This document shows positions 1 through 12,700 of a DNA stretch of 64,000 nucleotides, piece by piece (the first letter of the stretch is position 1; each line of letters opens with the position of its first letter). Source of the DNA: Daedaleopsis sinensis (Eukaryota; Basidiomycota; Agaricomycetes; Polyporales; Polyporaceae); assembly GCA_033807695.1 (NCBI GenBank), contig CM066300.1, positions 3,162,001 to 3,226,000 of the forward strand, read 5' to 3'. The position numbers were made by a program, and so were the translations under genes. The notes below the pieces were generated by a model that worked only from the letters and a program-made list of their open reading frames with translations, made no database searches and was not told the DNA's origin.

Positions 1-63
1 GAGGAGGATGCGGGGCCTAGTAGGAGACATGTTGGCGGTGGGAAGAAGAAGAAGGACTGTTGA
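1..63 (+). CDS. C-terminal tail of an upstream gene (partial)
   Basis: Frame 1 is open from the first base to a TGA at 61-63. It encodes about 20 residues that are acidic at first and then carry a run of four lysines before the end. This looks like the basic tail of a protein whose body lies before the window. There is no family signal in so short a piece, so no function is assigned. It could also be a chance open frame. The region 64-382 that follows shows no gene and would hold the 3' flank of this gene and the promoter of TTI1. Confidence 0.35.
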   Translation, partial: EEDAGPSRRHVGGGKKKKDC

Positions 64-382
64 GTGTGGGATACAGTGCGCAGAGGGTATCAATTAGAGT
101 CCGGAGTCAACGGTAGCATAGACATTTTGCTGACAAGCTTGTTGCTGACAGCAAAAATATGATCCGGGGTAATTGGTGGTCAAAGAGAGACCGTCACGTC
201 ACAAACTTTGAAAATCTGCGGGCGTAAGTCACGTTCTCTCCGTGACACGAGGATTGCCGGGACTAGCGCTCGCTCGGTAACGTCAGTCGTCCCAGGTCAC
301 GGTCGTCCTAGACTAGTCGAGTCGACTGTCACTAAGTACTTACCAGCCTGGTCGTAAGCCCAGGGTACCTGCTTCATGTGCC

Positions 383-3300
383 ATGGAAAATACAGAAGCG
401 AATCAGTCTGCATTTCAGCGGGTACGCACGCCAGTTTGCAGATTCATTCACCGGTGTTCTGACCATATCATCCTCATTTACAGCTGAAGGTCGTCTGTGT
501 TCCTCTCTTGGCCAATTCCCTCCTCACCCCTTCATCGACACCCGTCGTCTCGAATCTCTTGAGCGAGCTTCATAGCATCCTGCGTCAACTTCAGTCCTCC
601 GGCCACGCATTCGCCCCAGCCACCATATCCTATGTCTTCTTCCCCTTGTCATCAGTCTTCCGCCGCAATGACCTCTCTACCATCCCTGACCGTCTCCTCG
701 AAAAGCTCCTGTCTGTACTTGCATTCCTAGTTGAACTATGGTGGTGGGACATGGAGATCTCCGCATGGGAACAGATCTTCATGCTTGCTGGTGCCATCCT
801 AGGTGGCATAGATCGCAAAGGCAAAGGGAAGGAGAGAGACGAGGAAACCAAAGTCGCTGCAGCACATTGCCTGTGCGCTCTTTTGCGCGAGCACATTGCT
901 GAAGAGGATCCTTCAGGGTCGATACAGACCGATCGCGCGCGGTCAAAGTTCTATGCCGTCAAGCAGCATGTACAGTCCGGCAAGTTTGTGCCTATCATTG
1001 GCCAAACGTTGAGCTCCCTCATGCTTGCAGCTGAGTCCCCTCACCTTCCCCTACAACGGATCGCATTGAAGGTCTTGTCAATCATTCTCAAGGAGTATCT
1101 CCCAGACAGCTTTGTGCCATCGATTCTTCCTGGAACGATGAGCAGCATGAGCAAGGTCGCGCTGGGCTCGGGATCTTCAAGGGGATGGGCGAACGGAGAT
1201 ACCGTCGCAGCCGCACTGCTCGTCATGGAACATGCCATCATACGCGCCATCGGCGACGATATCTGTGCTCGAGAGGGTGCTATCCAGAGCGTCGATAATC
1301 TAGAAGACCTCCTGGACGATGCCGACAGATATGCGTCGTCAGCCAGTAATGCCCCCTTCCCCCTGTACTCCACGCAACGCACCCCTACTTGGCTAAGAGG
1401 AACCACTTCCCAACTGCACATCGCCATCAACGCTCTTTCCCCCTTGGTCAAACATCAAACCCCATCTGCTCTAATTGGACTCGCCACCTTCTCAGCCGGA
1501 GTGCTCTCCGCGACTACTCTGACTCTACCACAGTCTCAACCACTTCTGCTGCTCTTCCTACTGTCTCTCAAGGCTTCGCCTTTTGATCGGGTAGCCTCTC
1601 AGGCCGATTATTCGTTGAGACGAACTCTCGCGACATCCTCGAATTCTCGACATCACATCCTCCAGGTTCTTTTGCAGATATCGCGAGACAACCTGTCGGC
1701 ACTACCCCGCCTTATTCTCTCACATGCAGATTTCAAGGTCGAACATGTCGCCACGGTCTTAGAGTCGGTATGCCAGCTTGCTGCGCCTTCGAGCGATTCT
1801 TCATCCCTTGCGATCTCCGCAGTATCTGCGGGTGTCGGTAAACTTCTTGGACCACACGGCGGGGTGGAGAAATGGGGCTGGGGTCTACTCTCCACTCTCG
1901 AATTTTCCAGCCCTCCCGTCATCGTCACTCAGTCATCCGCTGCGCAGCTTCTGCTGGAAAATGACCCCACTACTGCCTACATGACGCCGTTCCCGGAACT
2001 CACACTTCGCCATCTTACTTCCCGCTCAGCATACGATGCTCTCGAGAGGATGTTTCGCTCTTTGGGGCGCACTGCAGGAGAACAATCCCTGTTTTCCATC
2101 GAGTGGTTTGTCGACGTTGGTCAGAGTGGCCGAGGGAAACGGGCAGTTGCCGCGCTTTGGTGCGCGTCCCGGCTCCTAGAAGGCGTCGGGCAAATATCGC
2201 TTGGCTCTCCTACCTTGACAACGACTGCGAGTCGCGGGAAAAGACTTGAGAGATTTTCCAGGGACCTTGCGCGACGTATAGCCGAAAGCTGGGATGGTAT
2301 GGACGATGAAGACGTAATTCCTCAAGAAGCGGACCCGAAGATGGGGACGACCGACGAGAACAGCTTGGTCGAACATGTCCAGGGTCTCCTCACTGTGCAA
2401 GCCCTGCCTGGAACCGGTCGCGGCCCATCTGCCAACCAAACACACACACTCATCCAACCGCATTTACACCGCGCATTGTCTTTGCAGCTTCTATCCATCA
2501 CCGCTGGTATTCTCGAATCACGGTACCTCCCACTATTGCTCCATGTTCTCTATCCAGTACTTCGCGGCATCGTGTCCGATACATCCATTGTTTCTGCATC
2601 CGCGCTTGCGGCCTTGAACTTCATTACCATCAGCACCTCATATGCGACACCGGCCAATCTCTTGTTGTCCAACTTCGATTACGCTCTCGACTCGGTCTCC
2701 CGGCGCCTGACCCGTCGATGGTTGGATGTCGACGCGACAAAGGTCCTTGCGGTGCTAGTGCGGCTAGTCGGACGCGACGTGGTACAGAGGGCTGGCGATG
2801 TTGTCGAAGAATGCTTCGACCGACTTGACGAATATCATGGCTACGAAATAATTGTCGACGGCCTTGTCGAGGTGCTTGGAGAGGTGGTGAAGGTGATCGA
2901 GGAAGATGAAGAGAACAGGCTGTCCAGAGAGTCACGCATCACAACCAAGGCACCCTCCAGGGTTGACGATGCTCGACGCCTTGACAACTTCGTGGAATGG
3001 TTCAACCAGAGGCACGACCAGGAATCAACGGAACCCTTACGGGACAGCTCTTATCCTCGGGAGTCATGGGCCAAGCAGAGTGAGCACAATGATGACCAGA
3101 CCGGATCTCATGAACAAGGCGGGGAAGAACCATCCCAGGAGGCACCTCCGACCCCGACGCAGGCTTTGACGACGCAAATCGTCTCGCGGTCCATTTACTT
3201 CCTTACTCACGGCTCCCCAACGATTCGTGCCCGGATCCTCCTTCTGTTGGCCCGCTCCGTGCCTGTACTGCCGGAATCTGCCCTTCTCCCCTCCGTGCAT

Positions 3301-3846
3301 CAAGCGTGGCCCTTTGTGCTGAATCGCCTCGCGGACGCGGAGACGTTCGTCGTGAGCGCAGCTGCCGCTCTGATCGCCGCCCTCGCAGAGCATGTCGGGG
3401 ACTTTATGACCCGGCGCATTTGGGACGACGTCTGGCCGCGCTTCCGCGAGTTGCTCAAGAAGCTCGACCGTGCAGACGCCTCAAGTGCGCTGGCGAGGCG
3501 CACGGGCGCCTCGGGAGTTGTAGGGACCGAGTCAGCTTACACGCACTCGCACAGACTGTACCGCGCGATCATCACGACTATGACTGCGGCGGCGCGCGGT
3601 GTTCAGACGCAGGACACGGTGAACTGGGAGGTCATCGTCTTGTTCCGGAGGTTTCTGCTTAGTCAGGCGCACGAAGAGCTGCAGGCCTGCGCGAGGGCGC
3701 TATACATCGCGCTGTGCGAGAACAACGAGGATGCAGTATGGCTCGGTTTGTCGGCGACGTTGGGACAGGTTGCAGGAACGGTGGCGTTCTTGGTAGAGCC
3801 GAAGTGGGATATTGAGAAGAATGTTAGGATGATCTTCGGTCAATGA
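383..3846 (+). CDS. TTI1: TTI1, TEL2-interacting protein 1 (TTT complex)
   Basis: Tti1 is a HEAT-repeat scaffold that, with Tel2 and Tti2, helps the large PI3K-like kinases (TOR, ATM/ATR types) mature in the cytoplasm. Two exons: 383-421 and 484-3846, 1133 aa. The long open frame begins at a TTG codon and has a stop upstream with no ATG. A 13-codon exon starting at ATG 383 and ending SAFQR before a GTACGC donor joins in phase to LKVVCVPLL after a CAG acceptor; this restores the family N-terminus (AFQRLK...C.PLL followed by YVFFPLS). The rest is alpha-helical, Leu-rich and HEAT-like, with a low-complexity acidic insert at about residues 830-890. The gene converges on DCD1 with a gap of about 105 bp. 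Family call firm; exon 1 inferred. Confidence 0.85.
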
Positions 3847-3951
3847 GGTGCCGGTAGCGAAAACAAACGTGAATGGTGGTAGTATACCGGGTATACGAAT
3901 AGTACAACGTCTTGTGTACAGTGATTGGGTAACTTTCTCCAGCAACTCTGA

Positions 3952-5415
3952 TCAAGCCGGGAATGCGTGTCGCCGGAGGATGACTCCTGCCTCTGCAAAG
4001 AGTGCCGCCGAGGCATCGTCGCTGTGTGGTCTGACGTGAATGCATATATCGAGCGGGGAATGAATACAACGCACACTTTGTAGCTCAAGTTGTACACAAC
4101 TTCTCTTATCCCTGTCTGGATAATCTTTATGGTGCACTTTAGACAAGGACATCTGGTAAGGACCACTGTCAATTCTACAGTTCCTGAGGGAATGGGAATA
4201 CGACGTACGTGTTGCAGTATAACACCGCGCCATCTCCGACACGTTCTCTGCCCGCCTCTAACAGTGCATTTTCCTCGGCATGCAGACAGAGGCACTCGTC
4301 CGACGACTCGCTTGCACTGTTGCATCGGCCACACCCGCCCTCATTGCAGTTCGTGACACCGCGAGGAGTACCATTATACCTGAGTGAGATAACAATCAGT
4401 GCTGCGAAAGCTTAAAATGTATCAGTGCCGTACCCTGTGGAAACGACGCGTTTATTGCGGACGAGGATAGCGCCGACACGCCGTTTCATGCAATTTGAGC
4501 GTTGCGAAGCCAGGGATGCAAGCTGCATGAAGTACGTGTCCCATCCGGGCCTGAGCCGCTCTGAATCCAGCAGATTGATTTTCTCCAAGTGATCGTATAG
4601 ACCGTCCACGGTCCTGAAGGAATTGATGACATGAACCGCGGCCAATGCACTCAGGCTCCGGTAGGGCACCTTTGACGCCTGTTGCAACTCGAAAGCAACC
4701 GTGGTTGGATTGGGGGTGTCCTTGCCATGACTGCCGTAGTAGAACATGTCGTGTTCTTTGATAAATTCTTCCAGCGCGTAGCTGGATTGCGACCTACCTC
4801 AAGGTCATGATAAGCCACATGAGAAGACCATACATGACAAGAATAAAACGGACCATTCCAAGCTCCGATGGTACCGTGTCAAGAGCGGGGCATCGACGTT
4901 GACGACCAGGACGAACGGACGGGTCATAAAATCGGCCAGCGCAGCTTGTGTGGTCAAATCGATGGTGACAAAGTTTGTGCGCCAATTCTTCGTAATGTGT
5001 GCGAGAAGTTCCGACGGAGAACGGAAGAGTAACGGCTGGCATTGTGTTTGTCCTGGTGCGGGAGATGGGAGACATGAGGAAGTCGGCGATGTCAGAGTTA
5101 AAAACGAGACGCGATTTGCTTTTATCGTGGCATCGGAAAACGAAAGTCCATCGAGGTCTTCGTTTGCGCCGAAAGGCGGTTCCGTCTCCGTGCCAAGGGG
5201 GAGACTTTGCTCATCAGAAGTAGCTTCCTGGTGGTCCTAAGCATCATCCGTATCAGCATACAAAACAGCGAGGTCAGGATGTGTGGATGAATGGAGCATA
5301 CATTATCAGACGGATTCTGCAAGATCTTGACCGGTAGGAAGCCCTTTTGCTTCACCAGGAAACTTTCTACCGTGGATTTTCCAGCAAGGCGCGTCCCGAC
5401 GATTGCGACAAACAT
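3952..5415 (-). CDS. DCD1: Deoxycytidylate (dCMP) deaminase
   Basis: Zinc enzyme that converts dCMP to dUMP, feeding thymidylate synthesis. Six exons: 5415-5302, 5236-4875, 4793-4434, 4379-4209, 4152-4075, 4030-3952; all phases agree, 387 aa. The N-terminus MFVAIVGTRLAGKST is the P-loop-like nucleotide-kinase fold seen in fungal Dcd1. The deaminase core starts at RPGWDTYFMQLA. It carries the zinc motif HAEENA (His and catalytic Glu) and the two cysteines of CPCLKC, where the join between exons 4 and 5 falls. A further Cys/His-rich stretch, TNCNEGGCGRC, matches the second zinc site of fungal and phage T4-type enzymes. A 75-nt GTCTCG...CCAG stretch inside exon 2 (5110-5036) is a multiple of three and may be spliced out. 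Yeast Dcd1 is shorter (312 aa). Confidence 0.85.
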
Positions 5416-5868
5416 GGTTTATTCAAAGGACTGCTTGGAGTCACGATGAGAACGTGTCCAAGAGAACAAGAGAGTTGCGTGGATATGCCAGTAGACGCCA
5501 ACGCCCCCGATTCCCCCATGGCGGTGTTGACTTTAACGTCAGATCGAGATCCGGTCCGGTGCCGGTTAGTAGCAGAATATTATCCGCTCGTAAGTAAGTA
5601 CCTCGCAGTGCCTGTTCCTCTGCACAACCTCGCCGCGCTACGATAGTAGATCACAGAGGTTCTCTCTGGCTATATAACGCAGCTGGGGAGGTTACATGGC
5701 AGGCCCTGAGGGTATCGACGTACTACAACAGACACTGTAGACTTAGAACGGGCAAGTGACGTGAAGTACTATCAATCATCCGGTCGTCAATGAAAGCATT
5801 CCGCACACACACACCTGCACTGAACGTTCAACGTTGAATAAGGGAAAGAGTTCGATGTGTCATCCACC
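5416..5868. other. Intergenic, DCD1 promoter side
   Basis: No convincing gene lies between the DCD1 start and the POP3 stop. A TATA-like stretch (GCTATATAACG on the plus strand, around 5662-5672) is about 250 bases upstream of the DCD1 ATG. A short CA repeat (ACACACACACC) lies near 5806. These are weak signals, noted only for completeness. Confidence 0.3.
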
Positions 5869-6921
5869 CTAGCTGAGGAGTGTTAGTCGCTTGGGTATTG
5901 TCTGCTGTCGGGAGCGTCGACGTTCTTTGGCGGCCGCTCGCTCTTGTGACCGTCTGTCCTTTGCGGCCTTCATGTCCTTCGGGGCGCTCGTTCGGAGCTG
6001 CTTGATATGTGTAGGAATCAGCGTTCCTTGGTGATCCGTGGTAGGCGGACAGAGCCACGGGGCGCTCGGAAGGGGAACGTTCTGCAGCAATGTAGCCAGC
6101 GCCGTGAAACCAGGCGCGGATTCCTGTATTAATACATTAGCGTGGTCCGATAAGGCGAAAGAACGGGAACCACCTCGATGAGGATGACGGATACTCGTCT
6201 CAAGCCCATGGCTTCAGCTAAGGTGCTCTCAGCCCCCTTGGGCATCGGGACAAGGAACGTGCCTTGCGATGTGGGTGTGTGTTGGCGCAAAGAGTTGCAT
6301 GTGGCGACAAGGTTTGGAAGGTGGCCAATAAGGATGGGCGGGTCTACATCCCCGCGGCAAGCGATCACTATCCGGGACTTTGGCATGACGTCCGAGTCCT
6401 TTGAGGTGACCTCCTCTCTAGCTCTGGAACTATCGGCAGAGACAGACTTGCGATACGAGCTCGCAAGAATCTCCAGATGACGGGTCACTTCGTTGATACC
6501 AAATTTGACGTGTTGAAGGATGGACGGATGAGACGACAGCCGTTCGACTTCCACATCACCCTTGGTGGGACCGAGGGTATCACTAGGTACGCCCTTGGGC
6601 CTTTTCGACGAGCGGCGTTCGTGAGGGTCTGGGGAGCGCCGCCTCTTCCTTCCTAACTGCTCTCGGTCGATGTGATAGACGGCCACATCGCGGAACATGT
6701 CAACTAAGCAAGCCAAAATGGTGTTTTGTATGTTGGTAGGAACGGATGGCCTGCGAGTTTGGGTGAGAGTCAGCTCTAGTGCTGGATTTTGCTAGGACAT
6801 ACCATTGCACTCGAAAAGGGTTATCGACAACACTCCTGAAAACCACCTTCCGTTCATGGTCGGCGCGTGCTTTCGCTCTGTTCGACTGACTCGTGTGAGC
6901 TCGAGCAACCTGTTCTGACAT
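5869..6921 (-). CDS. POP3: POP3-like RNase P / RNase MRP protein subunit
   Basis: Pop3 belongs to the L7Ae/Rpp38-like group of RNA-binding subunits shared by nuclear RNase P (tRNA 5' processing) and RNase MRP (pre-rRNA processing). Three exons: 6921-6803, 6750-6174, 6123-5869; 316 aa. Evidence is the family pattern of a basic start followed by VVDNPFRVQWP (yeast: VLDNPFTN...WP), a central SRIVIACRGDVDPP...LPNLV segment, LVPMPKGAE and a late APWL. An ATG 14 codons further upstream (6963) is also in frame; MSEQ at 6921 was preferred because it sits closer to the conserved start. The tail is very basic (ERRRSRQQ), as expected for an RNA-binding nuclear protein. Moderate confidence because the family is poorly conserved. 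Confidence 0.7.
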
Positions 6922-6963
6922 GTGGTAGGTAGAGCTACATCGTGTGAGGCTGCCTTGTACCAT

Positions 6964-7844
6964 AAATGGTTCAGCGAAGGAATATTAGCTTACCCTCAAG
7001 TCGCGAAAAAAGTCTCAAGTTGCTGTGCGAGCAGACGGCTAGTGGCAGACGGTGGAATGATGTAGTACGGACTAGTTACCCGGGCGATTCCGAGTGGCAA
7101 TGGAGATTAGGCGCGCCTAAGGATAAAAAGCGCTTCTTCAACAACTTCAAGCTTCGCAGTGGCTCGCACCACCGTGACCATCATACTACATACTTTCCGC
7201 TGTCATGTTGCATGAGAATGGCCTCATAATGTCGAATTGTTGTCCTTATTCAAGAATATCCGCTGGTCTGACAGGGAGGAAACTACCGGCTGGGAAGCCA
7301 TCGCAACTTCCAAGTAGGCATCCGAGTTCCAGGGCCAGACTCAGGCTGACGAAGCTGAAGACTGGAGACATCCTTGACCGGCCAATTTATCTCGGACCAC
7401 TGCAGCAATAAGCTTTATCGGCCTTACCGGTAAGCACAACAGTGAATCACAACTGTCAAACTGATACATGTCTGTGTAGCATACCGGAATCTGCTTTCCC
7501 ACTACCCTCCGACCCGTCAAGTACCTATTCTGGAACATGGGGAAGCTCAAACTCAACCTTCGCTCCGCATCATACTCAACCTCGTGGACGTAGTTGTCTG
7601 AATGGTAGGCCGCCGTCCGATATCATTCGCATCGACGATTACGAGACCGCCTTCTCACCTGCGTCATCCGAATGTCGAGTCCCGCCCTACGAAGAGTCTA
7701 ACTTTGCATTCCGCTGATGCTGCATAACCTAGGCGGTAGAACGTTGGAGCGTCGATGCGATCAGCCTGGGATTGACATGATAGGGTCGCACTTCAAATCT
7801 AGCTGCCAGCAATGTCGCTCCGAAATGACCGTATCCTCCTGCTG
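6964..7844. other. Intergenic between POP3 and acetyltransferase
   Basis: No gene was recognised. A Ser/Pro-rich 91-codon open frame (7442-7717, plus) has no family signal and no clear splice context. It may be part of a 5' leader or chance. The region separates two divergent genes and should hold both promoters. Confidence 0.3.
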
Positions 7845-7851
7845 TATAAAG
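7845..7851 (+). promoter_or_regulatory. TATA box upstream of acetyltransferase
   Basis: The sequence TATAAAG lies 72 bases before the chosen ATG at 7917, a spacing typical of fungal core promoters. It supports the choice of the MSYPLTR start over the longer open frame that begins at 7812, which would place the TATA box inside the coding region. Confidence 0.5.
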
Positions 7852-7916
7852 GGCTTGAACATAGTCCTTGCAAGATCATCACTACACTCTCCTTCTGCCG
7901 AAGAACGTCGCCCAAG

Positions 7917-9053
7917 ATGTCCTACCCTCTCACTAGGTTCTCCCTCACCACTGTGCGCAATACCAAAGATCTTTCTCCAGACGTGTGGGACGCTTTCGAG
8001 AAGAATCCTTACTGCTCCAACATCGTGTACGCCCATGCTATGCGGATGGCAGCTTCATCAGACTCGTCTGCCGACGATGCCAAGGATCTCTGGATTATAT
8101 GCTGGGACGTAGTGCATTCGAAGCCCACTTGTCCGCAGGTCGTCTTCGTTCTATCCTGTACTGCCCATTCCCTCGGACGCTATCCGATATTCCTATTCAC
8201 CCCCCTCATGACGACCAATCTCGTACAAGACTACGTCCGTCCCCGCATCCTCACCATGGTCCGAACACTCCGAACCATCATCCCTCCGGAAAGAGTCTTC
8301 TCGGTCTTTGCCGTAGACATACTCGCACACACCTTCGCTGAAATGTGGACGGCAGAGAGTGGGATCCAAACGGCTGAAAATCCGGTCTACTACCACGCCA
8401 GTCTGATGTACTGCGACAGTCGTACTCTCCAGGTCCGCCAACTCCCCCACATACCCCATACTATCACCGTGTTACGTCCTGCCGTCCCCGCCGACACCAA
8501 GAACGCCGCCACACTATGTCATGGCTTCGCAGAAGCATCAGTGAGTACCTTGACATATAAGTAGACGACGTACTAACCCGCGAAAGGCTCCATTTGTCCT
8601 GTCCGTGGAAAACGCCCTTCAGGAGGCTCAGATGCTGATTCAGAACCATCAGCTCTGGGTCCATGAAGTTCAGAATGCTGGCGAAGAACCCTCAATAGCG
8701 TCAATAGTTGCCGTAACGCGGGTGACGAACTCTGTTGCCGGCATTACCAAGGTCTTCACAAGCTCACAGTGGAGGTCTCGTGGCTGCGCTGAACGCCTGG
8801 TGCGGCATGTTTGTCAGCAGTGCGTGTCAAGTGTTGCCATACTGCACGCAGCGTGTACTAACCAACTCATTCTGTTAGTCTGCTCAAGACCAAGGTCGCG
8901 GTCGTGCTCTACGTCGCACACAATAATCTTGCTGCTGCAACTGCGTACAAGCGCGTCGGGTTTATTGGATACTCTCCAGACAAATCCGGAAAAGTTCAGT
9001 CGTGGAAGGAGCTTGGATTCGACCGTTCGAGGGTACACCTTGGACATTGGTGA
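7917..9053 (+). CDS. GNAT-family acyl-CoA N-acyltransferase
   Basis: Predicted acetyl/acyl-CoA-dependent transferase of a type common in mushrooms; substrate unknown. Three exons: 7917-8540, 8587-8819, 8879-9053; 343 aa. The C-terminal half has the GNAT core: a beta-strand IASIVAVTRV, then ITKVFTSSQWRSRGCAERLVRHV, which is the acetyl-CoA-binding R/Q-x-x-G-x-A/G type loop, followed by VVLYVAHNN and AYKRVGF, the usual closing strands. The final residues LELGFDR...LGHW-like end is shared with fungal members. The N-terminal part (about 200 residues) is less typical. Phases agree at both introns. Function inferred only at the level of the fold. Confidence 0.75.
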
Positions 9054-9731
9054 GACAATACAATGTATGGTTATATATCATGAGTAGATAAATTATTTCG
9101 TGCAGTCGTCACGAACTCGGATCGGCTATAACACCCTCATGGCCTTTTTGTAGAGAGCTAGACGCACCTATGTGCGTGCTCGGCTTCTGACTAACCTGCT
9201 CTTTTGGCTACAAATATATGTGATCGCATCGAAATCCAGACTCAAGGGGCCACCATGTATACATAATAGAAATCTATACGTCGGGCCTTTCGATTCTAGC
9301 GTCTTTCCACATTCATTCGTACGCGTAACCATCCAAGTATTGTCCGCTGAAATGGCACGGGGCCCATGATGATGTAGGCGGCCCATCGGCAATCACCGTG
9401 CCGAGATGGCCGGTGTGCTGCGATACCTAGCTGAGCTTGCGTACGAAGCAAACGCTGATGGTCACTGGGTTGTAACTAACCACTTATCTCCACCTCTGAA
9501 CTCAGTATCACCTCACACCTGCAGCCACCGGTGGACAAATCGCGCGTGTCCCACACCGGTCTTGATACCAATGCGCACGATCATGGACAGTCTGCGGTCA
9601 GCCTCCAAAGCACTTTCAACGCCAGATCATGGCCTGGAGGACAGATATGCTCCAACTCAACCATATCGTGTTGACTTGATCCGCTTCCCATCTCTTCACT
9701 GCAGGCAACCACTCTTCTGTGCGACCTATCT
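9054..9731. other. Leader region of the arrestin-like gene, with a possible uORF
   Basis: No independent gene was recognised. A 109-codon frame from ATG 9406 ends in a TGA that overlaps the arrestin ATG as ATGA (9732-9735). It could be a uORF, part of an unseen first exon, or chance. Confidence 0.3.
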
Positions 9732-12700
9732 ATGACTTCTGCACCGCTAGGCATGGCGATGTCCGACCATGCTGGTCTGCCTTCGACCGACAGTAGCAGT
9801 AGACAGTTAAGATCTCTGCAGCGCTCTTCAGCGCAGAGGAGTCAAGTTCCTGCTCAGAGTCCGGCATACATGAAGGAAAGAACACGCTCTACTGTCAGGG
9901 CATCAGGCGTGGGGGCATCGGGTGCGTGTCAGCTCGTCAACGATCGGAGTGTTATGGTGGCGGCTATGTTGACCATGTACGTACGGGATCTAGTTCTTGC
10001 CGCTACCAGAACCTCCCGGCACGACGCTTCCGACGACGCAACCAACACGGATTCGACATTCTCCTCTTCTACGCGTTCGCGCCCGGTGCTCCTTACCAAC
10101 GATAGTGAATTTACTCGGCACGACTCCCTCTTCACATTCGGGATCTCATCTTCCCGAAACGCTGCAGAGCTCAAATCGCTCTTGGGCAATGCCCACTCCC
10201 GCCTCAAGCCCGGAGCAACAGTTCTGTCTCTCCATCCTCCAAGCCAGGATTCGAAGAGCAGCCATGCTGTGTCCCTTGAGCAAGCGAAATCACGCGCTCG
10301 CGTTGAGGTTGACATCGTCTTGGAGAGTGACTGCTGTATAGAGGGCGGTTACATGCGCGGTCATGTCAAGCTCCGTGTTCGCCGCCGACAGAAGAACGAG
10401 CCCTTCGTTCTCTTGGCGGAAGGGAAAGTAAGGGTAATTGGGTTCGAATCCATACCCGGTGAGCGGGATCGCTATACCTTCTTCCAACGAGCGAGTCCCC
10501 TATCGGCCATCACGGATGCTTACACTGGAGTCTACGACTCTCTCCCGGACACCGAGGGCTTCTCGCGAGCCACGGAAGGTGTGCACGTGTTACCATTCGC
10601 CATGCATCTCGCTGTCGACGATAGTTCCGGTTCTGCGAAGGGCGTGGCCTGCCTTTCCTCTGGGGTTTCGATCCGCTATATCGCCATGGTGTGAGTTAGC
10701 CCGATGGTCTATGTCGCGATCAGCTAACACGGAAAGACAGATCGGTGAAGGTGAAGGATTCGAAGACCGGGAAGCGTTCCATCGCCCACTTCTACCGTGA
10801 CTGCCAGGTCTGGCCGCGGCTGAATCCAGAGATTGCACTCGCCACTGCCCCCCGTCCTATCCAAGCTTCGACCGCAAAGTCTCTCGCCGTTATCGGTGGA
10901 GGCAGCAAGCTGAAGCTTACGGCTATGCTTCATCGCATGACTTGGATTTCTGGACAGCGGTGCTTCGTGCGCATATGGATTGAAAATGACTCTAAGAAAG
11001 CGGTGAAAGTGGTGACGCTGACCCTTGTGCGGACCATCACTCTCTTCAAGCCCCAACCGCAACTCGATCATGGGAATCTTCTATCAGTTGACCCCGACGC
11101 GTGCCAGACGGCTACTTCGCACAAGGTCGTCGCAGAGACTATTCTGGAGCGAAGCCATTCAGTCACCAAGGGTCACGCCAGCGCCGAGGGCTGGTGGACA
11201 GGTGTTCCAGCCGGCCAAGAGGCGCAGTTCTCTCACTGGATTCTGCTACCGGTACGTCTTTCCGCTTCCTCTATCGCGACGTGACAGTGTTTCTGATCAG
11301 GGTTGCCTCTTGCGCCTTTACACCCTCCGGTCCTTCCGGTCACTGCGCGGCCTTCTACACCGATAGTCCGAGGCGCTGTCTGTTTCACGATCGCGCCTCA
11401 TAGAAGTGGAGTATACTATCCGCGTCACGGCTAGTGCAGGCGCGCTGACCCCCGACGTGCACGTCACTCTACCGGTCCGCATCATCAACTTCCTCTCGGT
11501 TGATCCCACTCCCAGCGAGCCCCTCCTGTCTCCAGATGGTGCTTATACGCGCCTTATACCATACGAATCATCTGCACACCCTCAAGACATCAAAACCATG
11601 CTGCGTAGTGACACGGCCACATCCACTGATAAGACTACATCCACTGTCGATGAACGCGGCCCCCGCAAGCATCGCATGTCGAGCCTCCACGCCACTGTCC
11701 CTTGCGTCAGTGGCTTGCAGCCACCCATAGGAGGTCCTCAAAGAATCTCGCTCGACACCCCTGTATTCAAGCAAGCAGCTCCCCTCCCGCATTCCTATAA
11801 GGGGGAACACATGATACCGAGGGGGGGCGATGGAAGAATGCCTGCGAACGCGACGGAGGCGTCAGGTGGACTGGACACAACGCTCCCATCTCCCTCCTCG
11901 TGCACTTTTGCATCTTCCGCATCTTCCACGGAGAGACTCCCCGCCGGGGAAAAATCTTCCGGGCGTGATTTGGGGAACCTAGACCTGGAAGATGGCGCTG
12001 GATCAGACGACGAAGTAGATTTCGTGGTCGGTACGGCACAGCTTGATTCTGGCTCTTTTTCTAGGTCTCCGGGCGGTCACTACAGAGATATCGAGGACGA
12101 GGTTCCAAGCAGCGATGCGGAGGATCACCATCTGGATATCGACGACAGCGAAGCTCGCGCCACTGACTTGTACTCCGACCACGACCCTACAGACAAGGAG
12201 ACATCCTGTGTTCTAGCTAGTCGATCTTCTCAAGGCCGTCCTCAAGCTGAAATGCGTCGTTCTCGCCTCTCTACAGCCACTTCAAGCACACGGTACGGCG
12301 TCCACCCTGCAAACCCCCACTCCGACCGATCCGGGGAGAAACCATACGTCCGAGCCAAAGCTAGGCAGCCGTATGTGAACGAGGAGGACCCCTCGCGCTC
12401 CGTCCGCGCGGAACCTCCCAGACACAGACGCGAGGCCGCAGTTTGCTACGACGAGGCGCCGTGCGGAGATAACGACCCCGTAGACGACGATGACGAAGAC
12501 GAAGACGAGAGCGCCACCGCGACACCACGGCTCGGACCATCTGCGCCCACGAACGCACAACTCTCTGCGCTTCCATATCTCCGCAGTCCTACCGGCTCGT
12601 GTGGCGCATCGGACGCGTCGGACTCGCCCGCGGACTCGCTGTCTCGCCGGTCGCGCGAGCTCCCACGACCTCCACCTCCGTCGGGCGGAGCCTCGCAGAG

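Noticed and set aside
2630..3393. Minus-strand frames opposite TTI1
   Set aside because: Shadows of the long TTI1 coding exon; Arg/Pro-rich composition typical of antisense reading of coding DNA.
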